NCBI RefSeq assembly: GCF_007750395.1
Contig: NZ_CP036281.1
Coordinates: 3,681,001-3,745,000 of the forward strand
Source: Polystyrenella longa
Lineage (GTDB): Bacteria; Planctomycetota; Planctomycetia; Planctomycetales; Planctomycetaceae
Reading direction: 5' to 3'
DNA: 64,000 nucleotides
In this document: positions 9,384 through 18,766 of the stretch, piece by piece
Layout of the letters: every line of letters starts with the position of its first letter
How positions within the stretch are numbered: the first letter of the stretch is position 1
Made by a program: the position numbers and the translations under genes
The notes under the pieces: model-generated
Databases searched by the model: none
What the model saw: the letters and a program-made list of their open reading frames with translations, nothing else
What the model was told of the DNA's origin: nothing

Positions 9384-10868
9384 ATGGCGCTTCAATACTT
9401 TTTAGGAGTCGACCTGGGGGCCGAAAGTGGCCGCGTAATCGCGGGGCAATTCGACGGAAAACGTATTTCGTTAAACCCTCTCCACCGATTTCCGAATGGT
9501 CCCGTCAATCTCGGATCGACCCTTCGTTGGAATGTGCTGGGGCTGTGGAGTGAAATCCAGAACGGACTTCGACTCGCCGCTTCGGAATGTGGGAAAGATA
9601 TCGCCTCTGTTGGCGTCGATACCTGGGGCGTCGATTATGTGCTGCTGACTAAAAACGAAGAGATCGTCGGTCAGCCATATCACTACCGCGATTCACGAAA
9701 TGAAGGGGTCATGCAGGGAGCCTTTTCTACTGTTCCCCGTTCCGAGATTTATGCGCAGACTGGCCTCCAGTTCATGGAGTTCAACACACTCTATCAATTG
9801 CTAGCCTTCAAACAGGCCGAACCTGGACTTCTGAAAGAAGCGGCTCACTTCCTGATGATGCCCGACTTCCTCCACTTCTGCATGAGCGGTAGTAAAGTCG
9901 TTGAGTTCACCAACGCGACGACCACCCAATGCCTCCATGCCACTCGCAAGAACTGGGCCGATAATCTGCTGACCCGTTTCGGCCTTCCAACCGAGATTTT
10001 CCCACAAGTCGTCCAACCCGGAACGCGATTAGGGAAATTGCGTGAATCCGTCGCGAATTCGACCGGCCTCTCCCGCATCGAAGTCATCGCGCCCGCAACC
10101 CACGACACGGGAGCCGCAGTTGCCGCCGTTCCCACTCGACATACGGGCAAAGCCAACTGGGCTTATATCAGTTCGGGAACCTGGTCTTTGATGGGATTGG
10201 AACTTCCCGAAGCGATCCTCACCGAAGCCGCTCTCGCCCAGAATGTCACCAATGAAGGAGGGGTCGACGGCACCTATCGTTTATTGAAAAACATCATGGG
10301 GCTCTGGTTAATCCAAGAGTGCAAACGGAGCTTCGAACGGAAAGGAAATTCACTTGGATACGGTTCCCTAATGAATCTGGCTCGCGATGCCAAGCCGTTT
10401 CGGTCACTGGTGAACCCCGACGATCACCGTTTCCTGAAACCAACCGACATGGTGACGGAGATTAGAAACTCCTGCAAAGAGACCAGCCAGCCAGTTCCGG
10501 AAACAGAGGGTGAATTCATTCGCTGTGCCATGGAAAGTCTCGCCTTAAAGTACCGCATGGTTCTCGAAGGACTTCAGGAACTCTCCGGTGAAAAAGTAGA
10601 GGTCATTCATATTGTGGGTGGTGGTTGCCAGAATACATTACTGAACCAGATGACGGCGAATGCGTGCGGTGTTCCAGTCGTCGCGGGTCCGGTGGAAGCA
10701 ACTGCCCTCGGAAACATTCTGCTCCAGGCACGCGCCCTGGGCGAAGTCGATTCCCTGAGTGATATTCGGGAAATCGTCCAAAACTCCGAGTCACTCAGCG
10801 AGTTCGAACCCGAAGATCAAACCGCCTGGAATGAAATTTACAGCCGCTTCCTGGAATTATCAGCGTGA
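9384..10868 (+). CDS. rhaB: Rhamnulokinase (FGGY family)
   Basis: A 494-residue sugar kinase that phosphorylates L-rhamnulose to rhamnulose-1-phosphate. The N-terminal FGGY phosphate loop [12 protein letters not shown] (residues 7-18) and the [13 protein letters not shown] segment (about 75-87) are diagnostic for Rha[14 protein letters not shown] and [12 protein letters not shown] (about 238-275) form the second nucleotide-binding part, and [17 protein letters not shown] (about 410-426) is the C-terminal adenosine motif. No rhamnose isomerase or aldolase lies alongside, so the pathway is split in this genome. The stop codon overlaps the GTG start of queG by four bases, so the two are translationally coupled despite unrelated functions. 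Confidence 0.9.
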   Translation: MALQYFLGVDLGAESGRVIAGQFDGKRISLNPLHRFPNGPVNLGSTLRWNVLGLWSEIQNGLRLAASECGKDIASVGVDTWGVDYVLLTKNEEIVGQPYHYRDSRNEGVMQGAFSTVPRSEIYAQTGLQFMEFNTLYQLLAFKQAEPGLLKEAAHFLMMPDFLHFCMSGSKVVEFTNATTTQCLHATRKNWADNLLTRFGLPTEIFPQVVQPGTRLGKLRESVANSTGLSRIEVIAPATHDTGAAVAAVPTRHTGKANWAYISSGTWSLMGLELPEAILTEAALAQNVTNEGGVDGTYRLLKNIMGLWLIQECKRSFERKGNSLGYGSLMNLARDAKPFRSLVNPDDHRFLKPTDMVTEIRNSCKETSQPVPETEGEFIRCAMESLALKYRMVLEGLQELSGEKVEVIHIVGGGCQNTLLNQMTANACGVPVVAGPVEATALGNILLQARALGEVDSLSDIREIVQNSESLSEFEPEDQTAWNEIYSRFLELSA

Positions 10869-12055
10869 CCAATCTGAGTCGGACAGAAGCGAGCGACCAG
10901 ATAAAACAGTCCGCTCTCCAGATCGGTTTCGAACTGGTGGGAATCGCTCCTGCTGTCCAACCCAGTGGATACTCACACCTCCTCGATTGGCTCGATAAAG
11001 GGTACGCCGGCGAGATGGGGTACATCGAACGTCGTCGCGAAGCTTATTCCGACCCCAGCTTTGTGCAACAACAAACACGCAGCCTTGTGGTCTGTGCCTG
11101 GAATTATCGTTCTCAGGAACCAGTTCCAACGGAACCGACAGAAGGTCGAGTTGCACGTTACGCCTGGAGCGGGATCGATTATCACGATTATTTGCGTGAC
11201 AGACTTCAACAACTGGCGGAGCAGATCCGTAACACGTTGCCAGAAGCACGGACCCGCTGTGCCGTCGATACCGCCCCTTTGCTGGAACGAGATTTCGCCC
11301 GACTCGCTGGCCTCGGCTGGTTCGGTAAAAACACAATGTTAATTAACAAACGAAAAGGGAGTTGGTTACTACTCGGTGTTGTCCTTGTCGATCAGGAGTT
11401 GGCGTACGATAAACCTCACGAAACCGATCACTGCGGAACCTGCACTCGCTGCCTCGATGTTTGTCCCACCGATGCCTTCACCGAACCGGGAGAACTCGAT
11501 GCCCGCAAATGTATCTCATATTTGACGATCGAACTTAAAGACTCGATTCCCACGGAATTTCGAGCACCCATGGGCGACTGGCTGTTTGGTTGCGACCTCT
11601 GTCAGGATGTCTGTCCGTGGAATAACAAGAGCCCGATATCGACGAATACGGAAGTCCAACCTCGAATCGATCTGAATCCGATCTCCGCCACGGAGTTGTT
11701 TGAACTCAGCGAATCGGATTTGAAGGCGAAATTAAAGACCAGCCCACTATTACGACCAGGCCGGGCCGGACTGCTGAGGAATGCGGCCATTGTATTGGGA
11801 AATAGCGGCGACCCGCATGTGGTTCCCGTCCTGTCTAAGGCCCTTCATAACGAAGAGACTCCGGTTATCCGGACCGCCGCTGCCTGGGCGTTGGGGGAAT
11901 TGGGGGGTACGGAAGCTCGGCAAGCCCTCCAGGAGCAGTGTGAAGTGGAGGAGAATCAGGAAGTACGGAGTGAAATCGAGGAGGCAATCCGCCGTTTGCC
12001 CCGGCCACAGAAGGACGACGCAATTCCCGGTTCGAATTCGACTTCGGACTTGTGA
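10865..12055 (+). CDS. queG: Epoxyqueuosine reductase
   Basis: This iron-sulfur and cobalamin-dependent enzyme carries out the last step of queuosine tRNA modification, reducing epoxyqueuosine. The 396-residue protein shows two [4Fe-4S] motifs, [12 protein letters not shown] (about 191-202) and [11 protein letters not shown] (about 244-254), and the cobalamin/substrate-region [20 protein letters not shown] (about 140-159). The C-terminal part (about 300-380) forms a HEAT-like repeat pair, as in many QueG proteins. It starts with GTG inside the rhaB stop (GTGA overlap). It is cytoplasmic. No other queuosine gene is in the window. Confidence 0.92.
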   Translation: MTNLSRTEASDQIKQSALQIGFELVGIAPAVQPSGYSHLLDWLDKGYAGEMGYIERRREAYSDPSFVQQQTRSLVVCAWNYRSQEPVPTEPTEGRVARYAWSGIDYHDYLRDRLQQLAEQIRNTLPEARTRCAVDTAPLLERDFARLAGLGWFGKNTMLINKRKGSWLLLGVVLVDQELAYDKPHETDHCGTCTRCLDVCPTDAFTEPGELDARKCISYLTIELKDSIPTEFRAPMGDWLFGCDLCQDVCPWNNKSPISTNTEVQPRIDLNPISATELFELSESDLKAKLKTSPLLRPGRAGLLRNAAIVLGNSGDPHVVPVLSKALHNEETPVIRTAAAWALGELGGTEARQALQEQCEVEENQEVRSEIEEAIRRLPRPQKDDAIPGSNSTSDL

Positions 12056-12213
12056 ACCGTCTTCTCGACGGGGTACACTGAAGTTCCCCATACAGACGAC
12101 CGACAGGTCCATCGAGTCCTGTTCGCAGTCTGTTATCCCACCTGTAAAGTTCGTCAGTAATTCTCATCTGACGCATCGAGACACACCTGTTGTACTTCCT
12201 GTGAGGTTATTCC

Positions 12214-13101
12214 ATGTTCGCGCTGCACCGCTCGCTATTGATTTTTTCCCTGTTGATTATTTCCCAGTTGTTTACTGGTAGCTGGGCCTATGCTCAGGAA
12301 GAGAAACCAGCTGAAGAGAAAAAAGAAACGCCTCCGCCGATCATCGTCGATCAGAATCTGAATCAGATAATCCGGAAAGAATTACGCAAGCAGGAAAGCG
12401 ATCCTGCTCTAACGGAAGCCGACCTCAAGAATGTCTACATTCTGGATGCTTATAGTAGTGAGATCGCCAATCTGGCTGGCTTGGAAAAATGTACGAATCT
12501 GGCCAAGCTGGACATTCACGAAAACACAATCGTCGACATCACCGCTTTGGCGACCTTAACGAACCTGCAGTGGTTGGACCTCTCCAAAAATCAGGTTGTC
12601 GATCTGAAACCGCTGGCCGGTCTGAAAAAAATGCAGTACCTGAAGCTGACCGAGAACAAGGTCACCGCTTTGACCGGGTTGGAAGAACTGGTCAAACTCT
12701 CGGCATTAATGCTCGAAAAGAATGAAGTCACTGATATCGCTCCTCTGACGAAGTTGACGAAACTGAGTTCGCTGCAACTGGACCAGAACCAGGTTAAGGA
12801 TCTTACTCCGCTCGCCGGGGTCACCGGTTTGAATTCGCTGGGTCTGGCCAACAACCAGATCGAAGATGTTTCAGCACTCAAGGCAATGACCGAACTTCGA
12901 TACACCATGCTGCAGCACAACAGCATCGGAGACATTACTCCTCTTGTTGAAATGGCCGAAGCCGATGCCAACGGTCCCAAACGATTCGCTCCCTACTGGC
13001 GTTTGTATTTGAAAGGGAATCCCCTTTCCGAAGAAGCACAAACAGCGCTCATCGAACGCCTGAAAGCGATCCATGTCCGCGTCGATCTGGAACGTGACTA
13101 A
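12214..13101 (+). CDS. Exported leucine-rich-repeat protein
   Basis: A 295-residue secreted protein. Residues 1-28 form a signal peptide ending near AYAQE, followed by a Lys/Glu-rich linker. From about residue 70 to 250 there are about seven 22-residue leucine-rich repeats of the SDS22/internalin type (for example LTNLQWLDLSKNQVVDLKPL). The C-terminal cap carries PYWRLYLKGNPLS. GAGG 8 bases before the ATG supports the start. A strong terminator follows the stop codon (from 13127), so this gene ends its own unit. The function is probably protein binding in the periplasm or at the cell surface; the partner is unknown. Confidence 0.85.
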   Translation: MFALHRSLLIFSLLIISQLFTGSWAYAQEEKPAEEKKETPPPIIVDQNLNQIIRKELRKQESDPALTEADLKNVYILDAYSSEIANLAGLEKCTNLAKLDIHENTIVDITALATLTNLQWLDLSKNQVVDLKPLAGLKKMQYLKLTENKVTALTGLEELVKLSALMLEKNEVTDIAPLTKLTKLSSLQLDQNQVKDLTPLAGVTGLNSLGLANNQIEDVSALKAMTELRYTMLQHNSIGDITPLVEMAEADANGPKRFAPYWRLYLKGNPLSEEAQTALIERLKAIHVRVDLERD

Positions 13102-13126
13102 AGCTAGACAGCGCAAAACATTCTAC

Positions 13127-13162
13127 AGGTCACGTCCCTCAACTTTCGGACGTGACCTTTTT
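13127..13162 (+). terminator. Intrinsic terminator after LRR gene
   Basis: An 11-bp perfect stem (aggtcacgtcc at 13127-13137 with ggacgtgacct at 13148-13158), a 10-base loop and a following T run. It lies 26 bases after the LRR stop codon. Confidence 0.9.
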
Positions 13163-13249
13163 ATTGGGAATGGTACAGTGGTGCTTCTCGATACCTGTCC
13201 CTGATCATCATTCCTCAGTCCCCTCATTCCGTAAGAGAATCGCTCACTC

Positions 13250-14803
13250 ATGCGCCGTAATGTGGTCTCCCTGGAGGCAGCCGCAGAACTTGTCCTATCG
13301 GGGCAAACAGTGGTTACCGCTGGCTTCGTCGGCATCGCCTTTCCCGAAGCTATCGCCATTTCTATCGAACAACGCTTTCTCAACGAAGGCGAACCTCGTG
13401 ATCTCACTCTGATGTATGGCGCGGGTCAAGGGGATGGCCGGACACGAGGCATCAACCATTTCGGCCACGAAGGCCTGGTGAAGCGAGTGATTGGTGGACA
13501 TTGGGGGCTAGTCCCACGAATGGGTGAATTAGCGCTTCAGAATAAGATCGAAGCCTACAATTTCCCGCAAGGAGTCCTCATCCATCTGCTCCGCGACATC
13601 GCCGCCGGCAAACCAGGCACAATCACCCATGTCGGGCTGGATACATTCATCGATCCCGATCAAACGGGAGGGCGGATGAATCAAATCACCTCTGAACCTC
13701 TGGTTGAAAAGATTAATCTCGTGGATCGCGATTGGTTGTTTTATAAAGCGTTCCCCATCCATGTCGCCTTGATTCGCGGAACGACTGCCGATCCCCTCGG
13801 GAATATCACCATGGAACGCGAAGCGATGATGGGAGAAGTTCTCGCCGCCGCACACGCCGCCCATAACAGTGGCGGTAAAGTCATCTGCCAGGTAGAACGC
13901 CTATCCGAAGAACGAGCCGAAGCACGGGACGTTGTGGTTCCCTGCCATCTCGTCGATGCCGTTGTCGTATCGCCAGCGGAACATCATCATCAGACGTTCG
14001 CAACAGAGTTCAACCCCGCCTTCAGCGGTACCACGCACACAGACAAAATACATCATCTGGATCCTCTTCCTCTCTGTCCCCGTAAGTTGATTGCACGCCG
14101 CGCGTTTCTGGAAGTACGAAAAGAACGGGTGATCAATCTGGGTATCGGTTTACCGGAGGGAATTGCCCGGGTCGCCCAGGAGGAAGGGCTCGAAGAAGAC
14201 TTACTCCAGACGATTGAATCAGGATTGATCGGTGGCACCCCCGCGGGTGGACTCGATTTTGGAGCTTCGTATTACCCGCTCGCCATGATCGATTCCGCCA
14301 GCCAGTTCGACTTCTACGATGGGGGCGGCCTCGATGCGGCCTGTCTAGGCGCCGCCGAGATTGATGCTCGGGGAAATGTGAATGTGAGTCGCTTTGGCGA
14401 CCGCCTGCCGGGCGTCGGTGGATTCGTGAATATCAGTCAGAACGCAAGAAAAGTTTTGTTCTGCGGAACGTTCACTGCCGGTGGTCTGGAAGTCGAAATC
14501 GGCGAAAAATCGATCCACATTCGCAAAGAAGGAATCACTCGAAAGTTCCGGCAGGAAGTGCAGCAGATTTCCTTCAGCAGTGAGTACGCTCTCCAGCAAA
14601 ACCAACAAGTCTGGTATCTGACCGAGCGGGCGATCTTCGAATTAACACTCAAAGGATTGCGGCTCGTGGAAATCGCTCCCGGAATTGATCTGGTACGGGA
14701 CATTCTGGCACGAATGGATTTCAAACCGATTATTGATGATTATCAAATTATGCCAGAGATCATTTTCGCTCCGGGCAAGATGAACATTGGCTGCCGATGC
14801 TAA
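13250..14803 (+). CDS. Acyl-CoA:acetate/3-ketoacid CoA-transferase (YdiF-like)
   Basis: A 517-residue fused alpha-beta CoA-transferase that moves CoA between an acyl-CoA and a free acid such as acetate or a short ketoacid. The alpha half contains VVTAGFVGIAFPEAIAISIE and the GAGQGDGRTRGINHFGHEG stretch (about 63-81). The beta half contains NLGIGLPEGIA (about 293-303) and the catalytic glutamate in ESGLIGGTPAGG (about 323-334). The length matches YdiF/propionate CoA-transferases. The true substrate is uncertain. It has its own upstream space of about 90 bases after a terminator and is followed by a small minus-strand gene. Confidence 0.88.
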   Translation: MRRNVVSLEAAAELVLSGQTVVTAGFVGIAFPEAIAISIEQRFLNEGEPRDLTLMYGAGQGDGRTRGINHFGHEGLVKRVIGGHWGLVPRMGELALQNKIEAYNFPQGVLIHLLRDIAAGKPGTITHVGLDTFIDPDQTGGRMNQITSEPLVEKINLVDRDWLFYKAFPIHVALIRGTTADPLGNITMEREAMMGEVLAAAHAAHNSGGKVICQVERLSEERAEARDVVVPCHLVDAVVVSPAEHHHQTFATEFNPAFSGTTHTDKIHHLDPLPLCPRKLIARRAFLEVRKERVINLGIGLPEGIARVAQEEGLEEDLLQTIESGLIGGTPAGGLDFGASYYPLAMIDSASQFDFYDGGGLDAACLGAAEIDARGNVNVSRFGDRLPGVGGFVNISQNARKVLFCGTFTAGGLEVEIGEKSIHIRKEGITRKFRQEVQQISFSSEYALQQNQQVWYLTERAIFELTLKGLRLVEIAPGIDLVRDILARMDFKPIIDDYQIMPEIIFAPGKMNIGCRC

Positions 14804-14850
14804 CGGTAGACCTGTTAACATGACAGCTGATGGCGTGCCGTTGGTGAAAC

Positions 14851-15021
14851 TTAGGATCCTGGTTTCCGCATGCCGCTTTTCATCAGTAACCAACCGAAGA
14901 CCAAGATCGCAAACAGCGCGATGGTGTATTTTACCGGAGTCAGGTGCTTCCACTGGTACATGACCATGTCGTAGTAATAGTCACCGTAGTAAGTGAACGT
15001 TTCAGCGATAGTGGACCACAT
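14851..15021 (-). CDS. Small single-pass membrane protein (56 aa)
   Basis: A 56-codon minus-strand gene, easily missed because of its size. It starts MWSTIAETFTYYGDYYYDMV, continues with a polar turn, then a hydrophobic helix KYTIALFAILVFGWLLM (about residues 31-47) and a basic tail ending MRKPGS. An excellent GAGGT lies 9 bases before the ATG. The N-terminal Tyr/Asp/Trp-rich segment and one membrane helix suggest a small inner-membrane protein. The basic end after the helix predicts a cytoplasmic C-terminus, giving N-out/C-in. It sits between the CoA-transferase and sulfatase genes on the opposite strand and has no obvious partner. Function unknown. Confidence 0.7.
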   Translation of the reverse strand: MWSTIAETFTYYGDYYYDMVMYQWKHLTPVKYTIALFAILVFGWLLMKSGMRKPGS

Positions 15022-15242
15022 AGATGACGACCTCGAAGTTGGAACTCACAGCAAAAGGCCGAGTCGGATCAGAAGAATCAGATCGGCGCGTGGTAAGAAA
15101 ATTTCCCACTCTCTGGATATAGCTCACAAAGTGGACTTTGCCAAATTTGATTTTCAACGAGGCTTTATTTTCCTTCAGCCCGCTGCGGATAGAGGTTACC
15201 CTTTATAGAACCGAACCAGTTTACCCGTCTCCCGGAAATGGA

Positions 15243-16697
15243 ATGAGCAGAAACGACGCCATGAATGATCCTGCCAATACATCCAAGGCTTCCCGCCGTC
15301 AATTTGTAAAACAGGTCTCTGCCGGAGCAGTCGCCACCCTGCTGACCGGCTCAAAATTGCTACAGGCTGCCGAGACCGTCCCGGAGAAACAGCCCAACCT
15401 GCTTTTTGTCTGTACTGATCAGCAACATTGGGAAGCGCTCGGTTGCGTGGACACCTTCTTTAAGACACCGGCGATGGACCAACTGGCCGAGGAAGGCACC
15501 CGGTTCAACGAGACCTACTGCACGACGCCGCAATGTTCCGCCAGTCGTTCCTCGTTGCTCACGGGGTTCTACCCCAGCGCTACCGGCGTTTACAATAATA
15601 TGGACGCCGCAGCTGGAAACCCGCTCTCCCAGAAAACGATTGGTGCTCATCTCCAGGAAGCAGGTTATGACACAGCCTATTTCGGTAAATGGCACCTGGG
15701 CGATAATCCCACTGGCAATGCAGGATGGGATGAACGCGTCATAGATAAGTCGGACCCGAAGATTACGGAACTCGGAATCGACTACCTGAAGAGAAAACAA
15801 AACAGCGAAAAACCGTTCGCCCTCTTTTTGATGTATGTGAACCCCCATGACATCTATCATTATCAACCTGACAAAAGCAAGGTTGATGACTTACCGATTT
15901 CCTTGCCGAAGTCATGGTATGAGGACGATCTGTCGACCAAACCGAGCGTACAGAAAAGATTCATGACGCATAATCAGGGTTGGAATCTGTTCGAACGGGA
16001 TCAGAAGTATTGGGAAGAATATCACGCCTACTATCGTGACGTCGTCCAACTAGTCGATACTCAGTTGGGCCAAGTTCTGAGTGCGTTGGATCAATTCAAG
16101 CTGACTTCATCCACCTGCCGGTTCTTTACCTCGGATCATGGCGACATGGATACGCACCATCGTCTCATCTACAAGGGCCCTTTCATGTACGACCAGATGG
16201 TTCGGGTCCCATTCATTGCCTCGATTCCGGAACAGCATCGTTCAACCGAGCAGCCTCAAACCAGCGACGACTTTATGATTCTGACCGATGTCGTTCCCAC
16301 TCTCCTCGATTTCGCAGGTGCCTCCGTGCCCGAATGTGATGGCCAGTCGCTCAAACCATTTTTAACAGGCTCCGGAAAGATGCCTAACCGGGAAGCAGTG
16401 ATCAGTCAATACTATGGGAAGCAGAACTGGGTGAACCCTATTCGCATGGTGAGAACGAAGAAGTACAAATACAATCGCTACATTGAACATGGCGAAGAAC
16501 TGTACGACTTGGAACAGGATCCGCATGAGATAGTGAATCTGGCAAATGATGGAGACTACAGCGAAGTAAAACAGGAACTGTCCGCCCAGTTGGATGCTTG
16601 GATCAAGCAACATCAAGATCCGTTTGACACATTCAGTTCGAACGATTCTGCACGCCCTGATCCGGCCGAACGGCGACCGAAAGACCGGAGAACTTAG
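15243..16697 (+). CDS. Type I sulfatase, Tat-exported
   Basis: A formylglycine-dependent sulfatase of 484 residues that hydrolyses sulfate esters. The Tat leader carries SRRQFVKQVSAGAVATLL (about residues 17-34), predicting export of a folded enzyme. The modified cysteine is in CSASRSSLLTGFYPS (about residue 98), with the sulfatase signature second half GKWHLGDN at about 147. Metal ligands include the Asp of CTDQQHW near residue 58 and FTSDHGDMDTHH near residue 297. The first metal pair reads DQ rather than DD. The frame extends further upstream to a TTG, but ATG at 15243 places the twin-arginine near the N-terminus. Planctomycetes use many such enzymes on sulfated algal polysaccharides; the specific substrate is unknown. 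Confidence 0.88.
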   Translation: MSRNDAMNDPANTSKASRRQFVKQVSAGAVATLLTGSKLLQAAETVPEKQPNLLFVCTDQQHWEALGCVDTFFKTPAMDQLAEEGTRFNETYCTTPQCSASRSSLLTGFYPSATGVYNNMDAAAGNPLSQKTIGAHLQEAGYDTAYFGKWHLGDNPTGNAGWDERVIDKSDPKITELGIDYLKRKQNSEKPFALFLMYVNPHDIYHYQPDKSKVDDLPISLPKSWYEDDLSTKPSVQKRFMTHNQGWNLFERDQKYWEEYHAYYRDVVQLVDTQLGQVLSALDQFKLTSSTCRFFTSDHGDMDTHHRLIYKGPFMYDQMVRVPFIASIPEQHRSTEQPQTSDDFMILTDVVPTLLDFAGASVPECDGQSLKPFLTGSGKMPNREAVISQYYGKQNWVNPIRMVRTKKYKYNRYIEHGEELYDLEQDPHEIVNLANDGDYSEVKQELSAQLDAWIKQHQDPFDTFSSNDSARPDPAERRPKDRRT

Positions 16698-16733
16698 GCC
16701 CTTGGTTTCGTATGAACAGATAAGTATCGCGTG

Positions 16734-17612
16734 CTATTCGCTCAACGGACCATACAGCTCGGGGCGGCGGAAACGGAAGAGGTACTCGGGTTCCGCACGC
16801 GCCTGAATAAGATCATCTCGTTGAAGTTTGTAGCTTAGCAGTCCTGGTTCGTCACCCGGTTGGGTCCAAGTCGCCAGCTTCTCACCACGAGGCCCCACGA
16901 TCAGCCCCCCTCCCGGAAAGTTTTGCGAGACTCCCGCACAGGTCACTTCTCCGACATAGTTACAGGCCACACCAAAGACACCGTTCTCGGCACAACGGGC
17001 CGCCAGGGCTGTCGACGCCCAAGCTTCCCATCCCGCAGGAGTACGCGGGGGAGGATCGGCCGCGAAGGGGAATAGGACGATCTCTACATTCTGAACGGCC
17101 AGTAAGCGAGTCGATTCGGGGAGCAGGGTGTCAAAACAGATATTACAGCCTATCCGGCCGAGTTCTGTCTGAACGACCGTCGGCCCTTCTCCACCGTTGT
17201 AGAACGGTGTTTCAAACATGGGAATATGCATCTTACGCCATTTGCCGCACAGCCCGTCCGGTCCAACCAGAATCTGGCTGTTGAACATCAGGTTGCCGGC
17301 ATCTTCCAGTAATCCGACAGAAAACCAAAGGTCATGCGTTTTCGCCATATCGACGAGTTGGTGAACCGCAGGGCCAGGGACACTGATCGCCGATTGTCGA
17401 GCGATAGACAGTGCTTGCCGTAACCACGCTTCATGGTCGCCCGTGGGATGATTGGGAATGAACCCGGTCAACGAGAGTTCTTGGAACAGGACCAGTTCCG
17501 CTCCCGCTTGTTTGGTTTGTTTCAGCCAACGGTCGATTCGCTCCAGGTTCCCCTGGTAATCGTTCGGTTTCGTATCCACCGCAACAGCAGCGACCTGTAC
17601 CTGTTCCCGCAT
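16734..17612 (-). CDS. Carbon-nitrogen hydrolase (nitrilase superfamily)
   Basis: A 292-residue amidase of the nitrilase superfamily. The catalytic triad is visible: Glu in LVLFQELSLTGF (about 44), Lys in GKWRKMHIPMFE (about 132) and Cys in GCNICFDTLLPE (about 164). Such proteins cleave amides, carbamoyl groups or nitriles in the cytoplasm. ATG at 17612 has GAGG about 9 bases upstream; a TTG codon directly precedes it. It ends 36 bases from the sulfatase stop on the opposite strand (convergent), and the ClpP-like gene lies 72 bases upstream on the same strand. The substrate cannot be assigned. Confidence 0.87.
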   Translation of the reverse strand: MREQVQVAAVAVDTKPNDYQGNLERIDRWLKQTKQAGAELVLFQELSLTGFIPNHPTGDHEAWLRQALSIARQSAISVPGPAVHQLVDMAKTHDLWFSVGLLEDAGNLMFNSQILVGPDGLCGKWRKMHIPMFETPFYNGGEGPTVVQTELGRIGCNICFDTLLPESTRLLAVQNVEIVLFPFAADPPPRTPAGWEAWASTALAARCAENGVFGVACNYVGEVTCAGVSQNFPGGGLIVGPRGEKLATWTQPGDEPGLLSYKLQRDDLIQARAEPEYLFRFRRPELYGPLSE

Positions 17613-17684
17613 CAATTCAGTCCTCTGATTTATCGATCAGCCGAATAATTCATCCCGACGATCAGTGTAACTATTACAAGCCGT

Positions 17685-18275
17685 TTACGAATTCGTTGTA
17701 ATTTGAGTCCAGAGATCACCTGAAAACAGATCGATCTGGGTCGCCAGACCTTCGGCGGCAAATTCAACTCCGGAGACAAATTTACCCGGACGACTCCATT
17801 CATTCAGTTTTTCCGCTGGGAGTTCCAGAAACTGTGAGAGCAGTTGGTCGACCTGTTCTTCTAACAGTTTGAAATGCCGCGTCCACTCGGCGGCTTCTTC
17901 CAATCGGCAATCTTCGTCGCTACGCCAGCGCATGGGATGGAACAGTAAGGTCGACTGTGCAGTCACAAATCGCTTCACACAGGCGGAGAAAGGTAACAGC
18001 GCTGCCGAGGAGCACTCGCCGGTCACGACGCCAGTGGCTTCCAGTCCGCGAAGTCGAATGAGCGTGGCCAACGCAAGGCCGACGTAGACACTTCCGCCGC
18101 AAGAGTCGAAATAAATCACTCCACGACTTCGCCGGGGGACTTCGAGCAGTTTCTCCGTCAGTTCCCCTTCTTTGTCGGTCAGATCTCCCAGAATGCTGAT
18201 CTCCCAATCGGGTGACGGGGTCTTGGAAAGTTTTTTCGAAAAAGGGCTGGGATAGGCCTGCAATTTGCGTTTCAA
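17685..18275 (-). CDS. ClpP/crotonase-fold serine protease-like protein
   Basis: A 196-residue protein of ClpP-like fold. The oxyanion element DSCGGSVYVGLALATLI (about residues 57-73), the serine region GECSSAALLPFSA (about 86-98) and the histidine in LLFHPMRW (about 110-117) line up with the ClpP triad segments. In my alignment the third member, the Asp in the ERDRF segment of ClpP, falls on Gly in SRPGKFVSG, so the acid may be missing. The start is TTG at 18275, with AGGA 9 bases upstream. No Clp ATPase gene is nearby. It may be an active peptidase with a rewired triad or a non-catalytic relative. Confidence 0.7.
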   Translation of the reverse strand: MKRKLQAYPSPFSKKLSKTPSPDWEISILGDLTDKEGELTEKLLEVPRRSRGVIYFDSCGGSVYVGLALATLIRLRGLEATGVVTGECSSAALLPFSACVKRFVTAQSTLLFHPMRWRSDEDCRLEEAAEWTRHFKLLEEQVDQLLSQFLELPAEKLNEWSRPGKFVSGVEFAAEGLATQIDLFSGDLWTQITTNS

Positions 18276-18766
18276 GTCGTCTCTTCCTGTTCCGGGTTGT
18301 GTGCGACTGATTGAAAGTCGTTTCTGCGTTGGATACGGAGAACAAACGAGCCTCTTCCAGGATCACCGTTCTGTATTATCACTCCAGTTCTCCACTTTTA
18401 TCCAGCTTTAGACTCGACTGCAATCAAAGCTGCCCGGTACGATAGATAAAACGGGCATTCCGTCCCATTTAACGCAATTTGCCGGTGCCTTTCATCAGCC
18501 TCGAAATGCTTGTTAGCGTTGAAGATGGAACATCTGATCAATTTGGAGAAGCCGCCACGCAGCTACTCCCGTTGATCGATGACCCGAAACCCGAATCAGC
18601 ACTCAGGGCCTGTTTCGGATGATTACAAAATCCGTGTGAGATAAGTATTCCCGCAAATGCGTCTCCCACCGCCAGTCGACCTGGCCCGACGCACCTTCAG
18701 TTCATTCCCGCAACCGACCTCGTCGTTGACTGGGAAACGTGAAAATTCGCAAAGGAGATTTCCACC
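18276..18766. other. Intergenic region, divergent
   Basis: About 490 bases between the ClpP-like gene and the DUF6807 gene, carrying both promoters by position. I see no RNA gene, repeat or open frame of merit. AAAGGAG near its right end is the SD of the DUF6807 gene. Confidence 0.35.
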
